Origin: Mugil cephalus | Lineage: Eukaryota; Chordata; Actinopteri; Mugiliformes; Mugilidae | Assembly: GCF_022458985.1 (NCBI RefSeq) | Contig: NC_061781.1 | Span: 15,961,501 to 16,025,500 of the forward strand | Length of the DNA: 64,000 bases | Direction of reading: 5' to 3' | In this document: positions 14,628 to 29,700 of the stretch, one piece after another | How positions within the stretch are numbered: the stretch's first letter is position 1 | Layout: the number at the start of each line of letters is the position of its first letter | Made by a program: the position numbers and the translations under genes | The notes under the pieces: generated by a model | Told to the model about the DNA's origin: nothing | Databases searched by the model: none | What the model saw: only the letters and a program-made list of their open reading frames with translations

Positions 14628-14777
14628 TTATGTGTAGGAATTGAGGCATTCCTTTGAGCGTGAGGTGATGTCCTGCAGCTCCCGCTCTTCCTTCATTTTG
14701 ATGTCTTGGTAGGCATGCATTTGACTGGCATCCTTAAGGTAGGCCCAGTTTGCTGAGAGAATCATGAGGAAGTGGAT
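14628..14777 (-). other. GPM6B distal last exon (M6-type tail)
   Basis: The acceptor CTTCCAG precedes [18 protein letters not shown]. The exon ends KECLNSYT then TAA, 49 residues plus stop. It matches the cytoplasmic tail of the best known mammalian M6B isoform and starts in phase 0 after exon 17170-17105. Confidence 0.95.
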
Positions 14778-17700
14778 CTGGAAGAGAAGGGTGAGGTGGA
14801 TGGCCGGTGAGCATGTCAGAAGACGCAAAGCAAGCTACAGGAGTCAGAGCTACGGTACTTCACGGACATACACGAACATGAAGTTAAGCTTTTAAAAACC
14901 ACCTAACAGACAACGGGACAAAAGACAGAACTTAAAAAGACATAATTGTTACAGCTATTGTAACATCACTGTTACAATCATTACTGATACAAGAGCTGCT
15001 AACTTTCTATGCACAGTACTACGGAAATGACACTTTTTAAGGGCGTGATGATGAGTGAGAGAAGAGAGCCAGAGGTTGTGCATGCAAGCTTTGTGCAGCT
15101 GTAAAAGCTGGAGGTTAATGCAAAGCATGAGTTTCTGTACTTTGAAAGTCTGACCCTGATCCACACCGTACCCATTACGGTATTATCGCTGTAGGACTTA
15201 CAAGAAATAGACCAGATAGGGATACTTTTGTAAACAAAGACTGTTTATTTTATATAGAAAGTAAAAGCTACAGTGTTGGGAAAAAAAAAAAAAAACTTAG
15301 GAGAAAATTAAATATATGAAATATGGAGTATAAGTAACTATAAACAGATCAAAGAATCTGAATATCGTAAGCATGCAGGCTCAGTGTTAAGATAAAAACA
15401 AATGGCTCTTTAATGGCACTTTTGAGAAAGAGTAAAGGAAAATGTATGAAACAAAACATCAACTTCATAGCTGAGGCAATACCTAGCATCAGCTCTCATA
15501 GAAAAAAAAATACATTTGCTCTACTCTAAAATAGGAGATTTTCTTTTTTTTTTTCTTCTTCATTTTATAAAATACATGGAAATAAACTGCGGCTTAGGGC
15601 CTCTTGCAGAAGTATACCCCTGGTACTGGCCTAACCCTTCATGTGTGCTCTACTAGATGTGTGCAGTTACTTTGAAATCTACAATACACAACTGGTCGGC
15701 ATAATACTCGTCAGCATAATACAGTTGATAAAAGGTTTTTAGTTCAGTTTAGAATCTAACTTGTCATCAAAGAAATAATAATACTGAAGGTTTCGTGTGT
15801 TTCACAGGTTGGCGTGAAAGGTTTATGGCGAATAGGCCGAGGAAATGCACGGTCAAGGCACTTGGCTGCAGCCGCCCTGCCACTGTTTGAAATCTTTTTA
15901 CAAATGTATCGCTTGAATTCATCGGCACCGGAACTGCTAATCAGGCAATCGATAACATTAAGGCTGAACATATGCTCAGCGTCCAAAAAAACTACTCTCA
16001 GGTCTTGGTGCTGTCGTTGCAGGCCTTAGCATGCCAATTTAAATCAATTTTAAAATCGAGTTTTGCAAACCGCAAGTAGCCTATCATATTTTTTTTTTTT
16101 TTTATATAATTTACAATTTTGTGCACAAATCAAATTCAGCTCTGAGCTCTGAGGTCCTGCAAGGTGAAGCGCTTAATGTTTTGATTTCTTCTCTAAAATA
16201 ACTCATGCAATCGATGCCTCTGCGCAGCCCGAAACCAGCTTCACACGTTTACGAATATAAATAACACTATTGTGGATTTCTAGCTGTGCACATTTCTTTA
16301 AAAACTTTGTGGTGACATATTTTCTAGAAGTGAGTGCCAAGGAAAGCAGAACAAACCAGTCAACTAAGTGCCACCCCACTCTGAAGACCACTTTCACCAG
16401 GTGTCCTCAGACAATCAGTATCCCTGGATACCAAATGCTAAAAGAAGCATACAATCAGCTATTTACACGTCATGTGATTACTAATGGAGAAGTAGATTTT
16501 TTTTTTTTTCTATTCTCAGGTTTTTCTTTTTTTAGTTCATTTCTTGTCAGTGGCAAACTGTCTCTAACCGGCACAGGCTCAACTGCCGCGCTCGTGCTCT
16601 TTAAAACAGTTTAAAACTTAGTGCAGCAGTCTTCTCGACTCTTAAACTTCAAAACAGCAAAGTTATAAGTGGTAGCCATCATGTAGATCAGCTGGTGGAA
16701 GAGAACAGAAAAGGTGGTAAGAGCACATGCCAGTGACCTCCTCGTCACCAATAATGTGACAAGTTAGTAAAGTGACCAATCAGATTTCAGCAGTAAAATG
16801 TTAATGACGTATAATTTGACAATATTACGTCTAAAGTATTTCTAAAAATTCAAATTCACAAAGCCCAGGCTGCACACTCTTCCACCCGTCCTTAAATCAA
16901 AACCAGGGCCAAGTGCGACTAAGCAGATGGTGAACAGCAAATGGAACTGGTGCTGAGCAAAAAAGCCTATGTGTAGTCGTCCTTGGCGCGGTTACATAAA
17001 CCATATGGGAATGAGAAGAGGAGCATTTGACACATGATCTGCTGATACGAACCGTGCAAGGATGGACTAAAGGGAGAGGATGGAGAGACCGGAGGGAAGC
17101 TTACCAGAGCGATCACGGTGGCTCCTGCCCCGGCGCACGCTACGATGTACAGGTGATAGGAAAGGTAGAACTGAAAAAGGACAGGCGGCAGTAATTATTC
17201 TCTTCTGCATCCTTCTGACCAGATGTGTTGCGTGCAAATGCATGTGTGAAAAGAGGACAGAATCTTACCTCGCTGGTGCTGCAGATATCGCCTAGCGTGG
17301 CTCCACAGGCCTTCCCTGGAGTGGCGTTCCATGGGATAATTCCTGTAACCGTCAAACGCAAAGGTTTATTTTCGCACCCAGCGGTTTCCTTCTGTGCGAA
17401 ATGTTCAAAGTGAAAATATTCAAAGATTCAATTGGGCACATCATGGATTTCACACATGAGGATCCCTCTATCATACAATCGTCGTGCAGCCTGGGGGGGA
17501 AAGGAGCTGCGTAATGTCTTCATAGGCTTTCTGCAGTCTGACAAAACGCTGACAGTGTTGTCAAGGTTATCTCAGCTTGGGCCTGGGAACTTCAAATTAT
17601 AATGAAAGGTCTGCAGTGAAAACCCGGGCACATGAAAACAGGAAGGCTGTGAAATGTAGGACCCAGTGCTTTTAGACACTGATATTAAAAGTCAACATGT

Positions 17701-20700
17701 CTTGGCCTCTGCTGCATCAATAGTGATCATTCTTCTTTTAGAAAAAACTGTGACAGCGGAGATGGCAGAAAAGAGTGCAGGTGGACTTGTGCATCTCATT
17801 TCTCAACCTCTGGGTCATTTGAGAATCACGTTGCCTCACAATAACAAGATGTGCGTCAGGTGATGGGCTCTCGAGAGAAGGCCGAACTCACAAGTCTGAC
17901 CTCAAAGCAATTGTTGTCGAACATGAACAAGTGCCATTCTCTTACCATACTGGCGGACATCCACGCAGATAGAGTCGACGTTTGTGAGGTTGGCCATGGG
18001 AGACTTCATGGTAGCACAGGTGGACCACATGTTGTAGAAGAGGAAGACGGGCACAGCCGAGAAGCCGAAGACGCCGAGCCAGGCCACGCCCAGGATGTAC
18101 GTGAGGAACACGAACTGCGAAACACGGAAACTCCTCTAATGAACGTCGTGCTTTGCTTTACGCTAATCGCGTGACAGAAAACCTATTTTTAACACGCGCT
18201 GTTTTAAAAGTCAGATTGGACTCAGGAGTGCGGTTGTTTGAACATACCATTCCACTGATGCAGCGTCCACAGATGGTGGTCTTGAACTCGCTGTGCAGTT
18301 CCTTGACTGCGCTAGTGGTGTAGAAGCCCTCGGCAAGCAAAATGATCCCGTACAGGAAGAAAAACGACGCGATGCCGTAGATGACGTACTGCATCAGTTG
18401 TATTCTGTTAAAAAGATAAATAAATGTCATATTTATATACAGCTGATGTCAATGTAAAGATCTGGTCTTCAATTTAACACATGGGGAGTCTTACTCAAAA
18501 TTCAGATACAGTACAATGGCATGACACGATGTGATCTGTAAAACACGTGTAACCTAGGACAGCAAAGCTTAAACAGATGGTTGCGATCGCGTCCACGCTT
18601 CTCTAGGATGTAAAGAGAGACACTAAGCCCAAATGTGGAGAAAACAGGTGATGTACGTCTCTGGAAATCCTCCACCAACAGACAGAGCGCCTCTTGGGAC
18701 GTCCTAAATTAAACAGTGCACTTCAAATCCACCCCAACATAAAACACATGTGCAACCCTGTCTAACGTCGGCCCTCTTTTATTGTCTAGACTAATGGATG
18801 GAGTGGTAAAAAAAAAAAAAAGAAAGGTCCATATTAGGACTGTTCCCAGGGATAAGGTGAATGTAGGAGACACTGTCAGCTAAAAATACCTCACATAAAG
18901 TTAACCTTATTAAAGGAGTTATCTGTCTTCAGTTTGGACCTGTCTTCACTGCGATGGTTACGTAAAAACACACACGCTTATCTTGTAATGGATCCCAGTA
19001 TGACGTTAAAGAGGTAATATTCACCATTTACCAGGATGTCTTTCTTATCAGTTTACTCTGTTTATCAGACTCAGGATGTCATTACACGCAGCCACGCGAT
19101 ACGCCCTGAGACCGTGAGGTCACTTACACATCAGTCAGCATGGCGTGATCACTGGTGACCTTGGAGAAGTGGGTTTCCAGGATGGTCACAGTTCCAGTCA
19201 GAGCCACGTGGCCGCATCCGCAGAACAGGGCCACGCCAGAGAAGCAGAGGATCGTGGCCACCAGGGACGCGTAGGGCACGCCGCCTAAACATTTGATGCA
19301 GCACTCAAAGCAACCTGTGGAGGAAAAAAAAAGACACAAGTACGTTAGAGGCGTCTGACATAATTTCACAACAAGTGCTTTTTATATGACGTGTTTCATT
19401 TGTAGGACAAAACAAAAAACAATTTCGAAACGAGACAACAAGTCATCCATTCGTCCACAAAGCTTTTTCCCAGCACACATTGGGCAAGTGGCAGGACACA
19501 CCCTGGACAGATCACCAGTCCACCGCAACACTTTTGTAACACAACTTTTCCGAAGTGTCATCCCCGATGCTGCGAAGGAAGGAAGCAGTTTTTGCAAAAT
19601 TTGTCTGTGGTTTCAGCTTTCAAAATGTGCACAACATACAGTAAAGCCCCCGCGGGAACAGAACCGCTCACTGTGTGTCACCGAGGTTTGTCATCCTGCG
19701 CCGCCCCGTGCTGTTTCATTTGACAATTCATCACTGCACTTAAAGGGCTCTAATGGCCATCCAGCAGGTCAGAAGAATTGGTGTCTGCCAAACCGTAATG
19801 GAAATCAATGGCAGCTAACCATGAGGGGAATGAAGTGACCCAGATGGGTCTGTCTCATCCGATGTGTGCTTAGCCTTGTGAAATGGAGCCAGCCACCACA
19901 ATGCGCTGTCTGTGGACGGATGCAAACAAGTTGCGGCGTGCTTCCAATCAGGTCCACATGTGGCTGTCATGGTGTTACAGAGTCATAGGACACACAGGTC
20001 AACGTCTGCCTGTGTTGGAAATCCCACATTTACGCCAGCTGTCGCCCTGCAACACTGCAAAAGTATTTAAAGCTGCTACAAATCAGTATTTTTACATTAA
20101 ATATGTGTAGCGTGACAGAGGTCACTCAACGTGAATAACCCGCTAGCCTATTCTAGCCTATAAAATTACCGCTTTGTTACACACGTGTGATTCTTTCTAT
20201 CATTTCAAAAGCAGCAGTCAGCTATTTTAAGCAAAAGAAAAGCCCAGCATCAAACTAATAATATAAGCTACTAGCTGGTGAAGATGTTGGTGGAGACCAA
20301 AACAGAGGTAAATGAACAATTAGTTGTGGTTCCAGACAAATGTTGATGTTGCTAGGCATCTGTTGAAATATAGAGATAACAATATTTTTTTCATATACAC
20401 TACCACACACCTTATGGACTAAATTCAGCTGTTTTATAAGGTTTTATAAAAACCAATACACATCTTGGCCCATATCAACAAGATAAGACAGTGTTTTTTT
20501 TGTCTGTAGTAGGCAAAGAAATCATATCTATTGGCAGACTTTAGATAACAAGTACATCTTGTGTTCAGCAATTTCGTATTTCGAAGAGAGCAATAACACA
20601 CTTGCTTGCCTCTTCCGTAAGGCGAAGACCCTAAAAGTTCATCTCTGTTTGTTCACTTAGCCCTGACAAAGGAAGCGAAAGCAGACACACTGCGTCTGAG

Positions 20701-23700
20701 CCAGCGCTGTTGCAGTCAGGTGGTTCTGACTGTTTGTGTAGTGCTGGGAGATGAAAACATTTCTGTCCCACAGTGAGTGAACGGGGAGGTTGCCATGGCA
20801 GCACGTTAACCACAACTCAATGAGTGTGCCCACAGCAGAGGCGCTGACTTCCACCACAGCCCACATTTCTCAGATGAACACGTCGGATAGGGAGAGTGGG
20901 TTGCTGGGAGTCGGATCACAGAGCTCCACAGGATATTGAGCCCAGCTGCAAAGTAAATACGGCCCGTTTGAAGAAGGAGCCGCTCTTGTAGTCAGATGGT
21001 GCTGTCAGGTACGCATCTTTGACCATTTGTTTCCACAGCCACATGCCATACTTTGTAAGGGATTAAGTTTACTGTCCCAGTGGGAAGTGTTTCCATATGA
21101 AAAGTGTGGTCAGGGTTTATATCTATAATCAAATTAAAGAGGAGCAAAAAGTCTCAGCAGCACCAGTTATTACCATTTGAAATGTCATGGTGGAAAATCA
21201 GCATGACTGGAACAAACAAACAAACACAAAGATGCTGCTCCCAGGAGATCAACTATTTAAAAACTGATGACTCACCACTTGAAAGCAAGGCATCCTCATG
21301 ACAGCCTTCATTGCTGATATGATGAGAAATGAAACAAACAGTGGCGCTGGCACATTCAGCCACTCCGAATGTATGCAACGCGTCAAATGCTTTAAAACAT
21401 GCTGCGTACCCTCATCCTGTCCACAACAGAGAAAGTCGGACTCATTTGCCAGCGCTGGCAATGCTTTTGTAACTTGATGCACAATAGGAAAAAATTGATT
21501 AGTTTCCATTGTGCAAGTGAGTTTCTTTTAGGAATGTTGGTTAGAAACCGCTCTCCCGTTCTCTCTCTCAACGAACAAACCTTGAGTCGCTGGTGAGTGT
21601 TATGCTTAATAACACAGTAAAGCCACAGTGGTATTTTCACAGCTGGACTAGTCATGTGTCAGCTTAGTATAGCTCCGACTGGAACAACTTTGACTCTGAT
21701 ATGGTTCAGCTCTTGGCAACAACAGCAATACTATTCTGTAGGGCCTCACTCAAAGATTTAGTTTTGGTAATAAGGCTCAGACACGCCGACAATTCCTGGC
21801 AACAAAGGCGGACGGTGATGTAGCCTCTCATCGTCTGTGTCTGGACCAAAAAGGTGTATTTTGTGGAAGTGAGAGGAGACACTGTCTAGGTGTTTGATGG
21901 CAAAGAAAGGGGCCTTTTCCTGTTTTTGTGTGACACGGAGTAACAGGAATGTGCTTTATTTAGGGATGTACAGTTATGGTCATCTTCATGAACACTTACG
22001 CCTAGTGGTCACGTGTATTCTTAACTTTGGGAAGCCAGCCAATCGCATGACAAACTCTGTCTTTGTTAACACAATAAGAGATGAATGTTTCTCTGATGTA
22101 CTTTTGAGATCCTCCTTGCCACTTCGTGTGTTGAGGTACTGTGATCTCCTATTGTAATTACACTACACTCTAAAACTTTAAACCATAGGTCTTCAGCAGG
22201 GGGGTTGCAAAATCTTTGGTTGATTGACATTTTTATATATATATATTTTTTAATTTTTCCCCACAAATTTAAATTTCTTTTAAATACACATTACTATGAA
22301 TCCAACATATTTTTGTAAAGTGATAAGGGATAGCTTAATATTGAATGCAAAATGATAATAATACTGTATATTTCTAAATAGCACAAGGCCGAGTTTAATA
22401 TAGAACACACATAATCAGTTTGGGAGTCCTTGGCCTGAAAAATGCTGAAGACCTCTGCTTTAAACCTTTCAATTTTGCTTGATTATTACATGTCCACCAC
22501 AATTTGAACACAATACAGAGACTACAGACAATTGCGGAGCTGCCCTTCATTTGCCAAATTTGACACGATTTGTTAGCGCGCCTGTACGGTTTCAAGGGTG
22601 CTGCAGCTGATGATGCGCTCCTATGGGTTAAGGGCAGGGGTCTCTATGGATCAGGCTTGCTCCAGTGCATCCCACAGATGCTTCAGTTTGGGATCTTGGG
22701 AATTTGGAGGCCACGTCAACACCTTTTAAAAAAGGGATGACTGAGTCCACATTTTGATGAATGGAAGACACAAAACTTTACAGTGAATTTTGTCGGTTTA
22801 TTTGGGAGCAGACTCTTGTTCTCTGAGTGCTGAGTGTGGGATTTCATAGTATACAGGATATTACAGTGCATACTTTGGGTCAAATCCTCCTCCTCCTCCA
22901 TGGGGGGTAGCAGCGGGAGCTGGTGACTCTCTAAACAACAACCATGTAGTAAATGGATCCTGCTGGCTTAGTCTGAGTGGAGCGCCACGAATGAAAGTCG
23001 TTTTGGTCCCTTTCCCCTTTGATGACTCTCACATGCTCCTGGACCCTGACTAATAACACTCTTGACTAAAACTCCTGCAAGACGTTCTTCTCCCACTTGT
23101 GCACTTCATGAATGAAAGGAGGAACGATGAGATGAAAATAAATAGTGAGACAAAAGAGGTAGACAAGTTAGCGACTGTGCAGAGTGACAATATCTGGCCT
23201 CACAGCAGAAGCTAGATTTGCCACATCGGGATCACGAGGAGGGAGGGAGAAAAAGACGCTTGTGTGAGAAAAAGTGTAGATGTCTGAGAGTGAGACATTG
23301 TGTGGGGGAGACAGAAAAAAACAGAGAGAGAGAGAGTGAGTCCAAAAAGCCCTGATACAAAGGGCCACTGTGTACAGCCCCAGACTGTCCATCACACTGG
23401 ACTCTCAGGGGCCATTCAGAATAGCAGTGAACCAAGGCCCCGATCTTCCGGCCCACAGGCTGGAGGCCCAAGACAAGCCCACCACTGAGCTCCATCCTGT
23501 GTACCCCCGCCAGCACTGAACACAGCGCAGCCACAACGGGCCACAGCAGACTCTTCACACTCCAGGAGGATCCTGTTTGTCAAAGCATCACAAGTCCATC
23601 AATGTGTGAATGAGATGGCTCATTAAGGCCGACGTCAGATGGAGGCAAGCAAGACAGAGGCACAGCCAGACGGAGACATCAAGAAAATTAGAATGAGTCA

Positions 23701-26700
23701 CCATAATACTGGATCACAACATGGGTAAAGGCCTTAGACCTTCAGAGGTCCAAAAACACAGAAGTTTACTGAGTTTTTTTTACTCCTTTATTTGATAGCC
23801 AGCAGTAACCTGAGACAACACATGTAAACGGGAAGAGAAAGAAAGATCCCTTGCTGTGTCTGGATATGAAAGGACAGACTTAGTTTCTTCAGTTTTTATC
23901 AAACTTCCACATTGACACCCTCTTAAAATAATGGCCCAAGTCGTTTTTTTTTTTTTCAGTTTTCAGACTGCAAACATTTACATGAACCTATGGAGATTGA
24001 CACAGTTTTGGAGCCAGCCACACGTGGAACTGAACAGTTTTTTAAACTTTTGTCTTTTGCTTTCATTTTTTAGACCTTGCAGCTTGGGTAATAACCCACT
24101 TAATTAATTAATTACCTTTGGTTTCTTGGTCTGTCTGCAAAACACTATATAATGAAGTTGAAGTTGACGTCTATGGTGCACTCTACAGGAAGCAACAAGG
24201 GCCCCATCAGTAAATGTTGCCCTGCTGTCTCCAAACAAGTTATTCAGCCCAGGCATCAGCTGGGCCTGGGTCTACAGCTGGCTCTGCTTCATCACAACCC
24301 TGCACCCCTCAACTCCTGCCATCGTGTAGACACGGCCTGTCGTCACCATAACTGAAGCCTCCCAACAGCTGGGGAGCTTCTGATTGTCTACAGAAAAACC
24401 ACCAACGTCTGATCAAGCGAGTGTGAGGTATTTTGAAAGAAATTCTTTAATTTGATGTTCAGACCAGACAAAAACACAGACACCTACCCAAACAAAAGAA
24501 TTATGTGCAACTCAACACATACACACCAACTCCACGTGATCATATGTACATAGAGAAGTATATATAAATTATATACAAACCGCACTCAAACAAATAAGCA
24601 CACACGCTCAATTTATGTTGAAGACTTTGCGATTCTACCATTTCCTCCCCGGGTCCTGAACAACAATCTGGGTTCCAGAGCCATTAAAAACACCTTCCAG
24701 TGCCAATGTAAAATCTAGGCTCATTGCTTGCAGATGTGTTTGTTTACAGCTAATACTAAGTGTTGTTGTTTGTTGCTCCATTGAGGCAAGCAGCCAAAGC
24801 ACCATTTATGAGAAATGGTCTCATTTTCCACACTGTCCACCGCATGGGGCGATACTCAGAAATGCTATAATGGATATACTAACAACGCTCAGGAGAATAG
24901 GGAGATCTTAGCCTGCAAATTTATCAAAAGTGGTCTCCCTGTTTACTAATTTAACGGGAAACTCTGGCATCTCATAGCCGTTGACAGCAACTCACCCGTG
25001 GCTGGGTAGATGGGCTGAGGGAGACATGTTTACATTATATATTTATTTACTGTAAGAGGCAATGATGGCTGGAATGGCTCATTACTGGGCATTAGGGGAC
25101 AAGACGAATAAAGAACATGTCTCCTGTGCTGTTTAGTAAACAATGAAAGAGTAATAGTCGAGTCAGCTCTATTAATAAGACAATGTCACATATGGCGGAG
25201 GCCCAGCTCTCTTCCCCATACAGTTTCCAAGAAAGAAAGAGAGAAAGAAGAAAACACCATGGGAGATGTTATTAAGTGGCTGGTGACTAGGAGTGAAATA
25301 AACAGAATGTTTTAGCATTTAGTAGTTGTACAGTGTTGTGATTACCATGTTATTCATTGTACCATTGCATAGAAATGTAATATAATTTAAGTATTGAGTA
25401 GTGGCGTCACAAAGAATAATTCCGTCACAAGCCATGGCAAGCAGATAAAACCCATAAAAGGCGTTTTTATTACTTTAAAGATCCAGTGTGTAGGATTGAG
25501 TGCCACCTACTGGTGAGGTAGCAGATTACAACCAACTGAATACCTCTTGATGAACCCTCCCCTTGCAAGCTTGTAGGAGAACCCACAGCAGATGCTAAAC
25601 ATACTAAAGCATGTAGATCAAGTGTTTTGTTTATCCATTCTACCAACTCCATGATTCTTGCAATTGATTCCTTTAAGTTATTCATAAAATGAAAATGTTG
25701 GCTGTAGCACTCGAAATGTGAGGATTTTGCATTTGGTTTTGACGTTATAAATGCAAAAATGCTTTCTTGAATGCTACAATATTATAGGTGGAATAGATGT
25801 TTGGGAACAAAGAGCCATAGAAAACATAAGGAGTCGTGCTGATTCCTGGAAGAATGGGCAGAGCAAGTTAATAGCAATCTCTCTGTGGTGTACACAGCGC
25901 TCACGGCTGTCTATTTGTGATACTGGTTCATTTATCTTTGTCTTTGCCCCCTCCTTTAATCCACCTCATTAATCATCGGTCCCCTGTGAAAGAACAACCG
26001 AAAAGCACCCCGAGGTTTGATTGATTGGCCGTTGACTCCGCAACAGGCTCATTGTCCTTAAAAGTGACACTACCATGATGATGACCAGTGGCAATGTGAC
26101 ATCCCTCCTGCTGCAGGAGTGAGGTCTGCTGAAAGCATCCCACAGCCTTAAACTAATTAGATCATAAAACACGCACAAGCCACGTACTGCAAACAAAACA
26201 CGAGCGCGACGACAGTTTTGCACAGGTAGCGATGCATGATCAGTGAATGAAATCAGCAGTTTTGCACGTATGGACATTAAAACAAGGATGCTCTACTAAA
26301 ATCTGCACAACTATTGTGTGGAATGAAACCAAGCAGACTGGAGAAGGTTAAAACCCCAGTAAACACAGCAGTGAAAAGAACTGAACTAGCTCTTTGTAAG
26401 CGCTCATTGGTACCTCTTTTGTCCTGCCTCTGGTCTTGGTTTTCTTCTGATGGAGTTTCCATGGTTGTTTTTCTTCCATCCACCAAAAATGCTTTCTTTC
26501 AGCAAATTCTCTCTTCCTTTCTCCCTGTTACTCTGTTCTCTCTTGCTCCCTCTTTTGCTCACTTTTCACTCTCTCTCTCTCTCTCTCTCTCTCGCAGCCA
26601 CATTCGCTCTTTTCATCTCGGTCTGTCTCACGAAGGAACCACTCCACTGTATCCACCACCGTTCCTCCCCAAGATTCAGGGATCTTGCCAGCAGGAAATT

Positions 26701-29700
26701 TGTTTAGCTTATTGTTACCTGTTTGCACTAATTATTTTGAGATTAACTTTTCAGGTAGTCAAATTAAACCGTCCTCCAAGTGACACACAAATCCTTGCCC
26801 TCGATGCACTGGGCGCGCTCTCCTCCTATCAGGCATCCCTGTCTCAGAAACTCAAGTAGCACAGTGAATGGCAATCTAGAGAAAGCCGCACAATGAGAAC
26901 TGGAAAGCAAGGACTTTTACTTTAGCTGTAGTTGAAAACCACTCTGCGCCTTGGAAATCATGTAGGCACACAATCACCTTTGTCTACTTCCCATCTGACC
27001 ACGGCCCCAGAGAGGGGGGGCGTGTGCATGTGCTGTCATGTTTGCGGTGTAGAATAATGTGAGCCCTTCATCTTGTGATTTGCACCATATGCCCTCTGCT
27101 CCTGCAGCATACATTAGCAACCTCTGACCGCTGTCTCCCCTCCATCTGGCGGTTTCTAAATCATAAATAGGACACGCGAAAGAAACAGAAAGGCATATCC
27201 ACATTTCCGAAAGGTGGAGGCACAGCGTCCTCTGGGCTGATGCAGAGAACACAGGAAAAAGCATCCGTAAATCGAATGGGCAAAAACCTGTAGCATGTGA
27301 GAGAGGTGAAGGACAAATGAGGGATAAATAAGGGCCGGGAGGATGATGAGTAACAACTTGCTGGATATAACAGAAAGCTGGGAAGAGAGGTGACGAGAGA
27401 TTACTAAGAAAGCGAGAGACAGAGAGGGACAGGGAAGAAGATCTTGGCTGTGTTTGTTTGGCAACAGCAGGCCAAGGAGCCCCAGGGGCATGCTAATGAG
27501 TGGAAGGCCTTTCAGAGAAGGAGGAGGAGGGGGGAGGGGGAGCTGGAGGGAAGCTGAAGTGGGGTCTTCTCACGGATACGAGACCTCGGAGAGGAGGGGG
27601 ATCAGCAGGGGAGGGGAGCCTCAGGGGTCAGGGAAGTGAACTTAGCGGGGATCCCACAACAACAAATGCCGCACTAATCTTCAAGCTTCTTTACCGTCAT
27701 CCCTGTAAAAGCCAGAAGAGCCGACATCTTGCTTGTGAGGCTGCGGATTTAGCTCATAAGTGGAAGTTTGAATATGCGTGTTTACCGCTGATTTCGGAGG
27801 TAGCCGCGCTTCTAAATTTCCGGCTTAGGACCCGAAGCGAGGCATCGAGCGAGGTCAATTATGCACAGCGCTACACGTATCATACCGAACCACACACGCC
27901 ACTTCATGTAACACCAAAATCAAACGCAATCCTGATCCAAACCATCTGCAAACCTTTAAGAGAATGCGGACAACAAGATGTTTACTGAATCGTGTGAGGG
28001 GAAATTCAAAACATGTGACGGAGGAAAATAATTTCACATGCCCCCCTCTGAATAAACTGATGTTTCGAGCTTTGTGTTCAAGCCAGTAAAGTTTAACATT
28101 TGCTTTGTTTTTTAATCCCTTTTTGGTGTATGTGTTAAAGAAGCAGTCCATAATGAGCTTTCTGTGGGAAGTCATCCATTGCATGACTGATGCCCTTGTG
28201 ACAAAAGTCAAAACCAGAAACTGGGCACGTCTAGTGTTTGTTTGTAGATGTTTGTTATAGATGTGGTTTATGGGGAAAGTGCCATTGGACCACATGGAAT
28301 TCTTTTATTTCAATACCACAAGGGGTAAAATTAGATATAGTGCTGAGTGGTGGTGGAATACCAGTATTAAATGTTCGTGGGATGCGTTGAAATGCAGAAT
28401 AGAGTAATTTAAATGCCCTTCCTGTACAGCAGATGAGTCACAAGCCAACATAGCTGAAGGGGTTTTCTCTTGTGGATGAAGATGCACCATCTGTGTACGA
28501 ACCTGCTTGATTACATTAAAAGTTCATTGGTGAAGCTTAAATATCAATTTAATCGGAGTATGCAAAGTAGCACTCAATGAATAAAGTGAACCCAATGAAT
28601 AATGAGCAAAAGACTGATTGGGCTCCGGCTTTACCAAAACTTCTGACAGGCTGAGAGGCTGTGGGAATAATCATGTGAATGCAGTAGTCAAAGCCTGAGT
28701 GCTGCACACTCAGACTCGGCATTGAGACAGTGCCACTCCCCTACTCGAGGACACAGTCTGAATGATGATGAAGCTCACACAAATGAAGGAGGCTTCATTG
28801 TGGGTCAACCTTTCACGCTGTGAGACTGGGGGCCCTGAATGCTCCTCAGTGATCAGTCACCCGTGAAGACCTGCACCCTGCCTGGCTCACACCGAGGAAG
28901 GAGTTCTCAGGGAACCGGGTCCGTGACCAGACCCGAGCACCACTTACGCCCACTAACAGCCTGAGAAAGCAAGCTCACTACATGGGAACAGAGGGCGACG
29001 GATCAAGCCAAATGGGTGCGCAGAGTGGACCATGTGAGGGATGACTCACAGTGAAGGTCGATGTCTGATGGAAAGGAGAAAGGGGCCAAAAAACAGGAGG
29101 CGCACTGGTCGTCTAACTCTTCCAGAATATTTTGAAGCATTCATGGAAAATAACTTTCCGTGACTTGGAGCTTGAGATTCTTGCAAACATAGCTTTGGTG
29201 ATTTGTTGCAGTCAGAGTTTGATTCCTTTGTACTGTAGTGGTATTACTGACCTACTTTTAAATGCATTGGTCGATCTGCTTCGCATGTCTGCCTTCATGT
29301 TTGGAACGGACCCAAATCATTGATTGGTGTACAACAAACCCATTATACGGATCCATTCATGTGTTTGCTGACCCATTTTCCTCTCTAAATCAGTCCAGAA
29401 GCTTTAAACATTCTCTGTGACTTTTGCCAACTAACCCTAAAAGTACATCTATTACAATCATATAAGGAGTGAACAACCCCATTGAAATATATACATATGA
29501 TGAAGTGAATGGAAAGAATGAATATATTAGCTATCCTCATACATTATAGTAAAACATGTGGAGAGTGACAGGGGAAACCATAGTGGTCTGACTTATAATG
29601 AGCCCTGTGCTTCTCTCTCACTCTGTCAAAAAGCCATAAACTAAGAAAAATATCTCCTTCCAGCCTCATTGTGTACATTGTAAAAAAAGAAGTCAGAGGA

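Larger units (their letters stand above)
19315..26413 (-). other. GPM6B intron between alternative first exon and exon 2
   Basis: About 7.1 kb without coding exons. It holds fragments of dispersed fish repeats near 19443-19530 and 22636-22735, a complete hAT-type miniature element at 22184-22457, and another dispersed repeat near 25478-25690. Short open frames here have no splice context or recognisable family. Confidence 0.6.

Noticed and set aside
26277..26486. Minus-strand 69-codon frame as an independent small gene
   Set aside because: It begins at a non-ATG codon and runs past a splice donor at 26413. Only the 49 nt from the ATG at 26462 match GPM6B's N-terminus.
26314..26859. 181-codon plus-strand frame
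   Set aside because: It translates the CT-repeat leader of the GPM6B alternative exon in antisense (SLSLSLS). No family or splice context.
27454..27988. Gly/Glu-rich plus-strand frames near 27.5 kb
   Set aside because: They arise from a G/A-rich low-complexity stretch in the GPM6B intron and have no recognisable domain.
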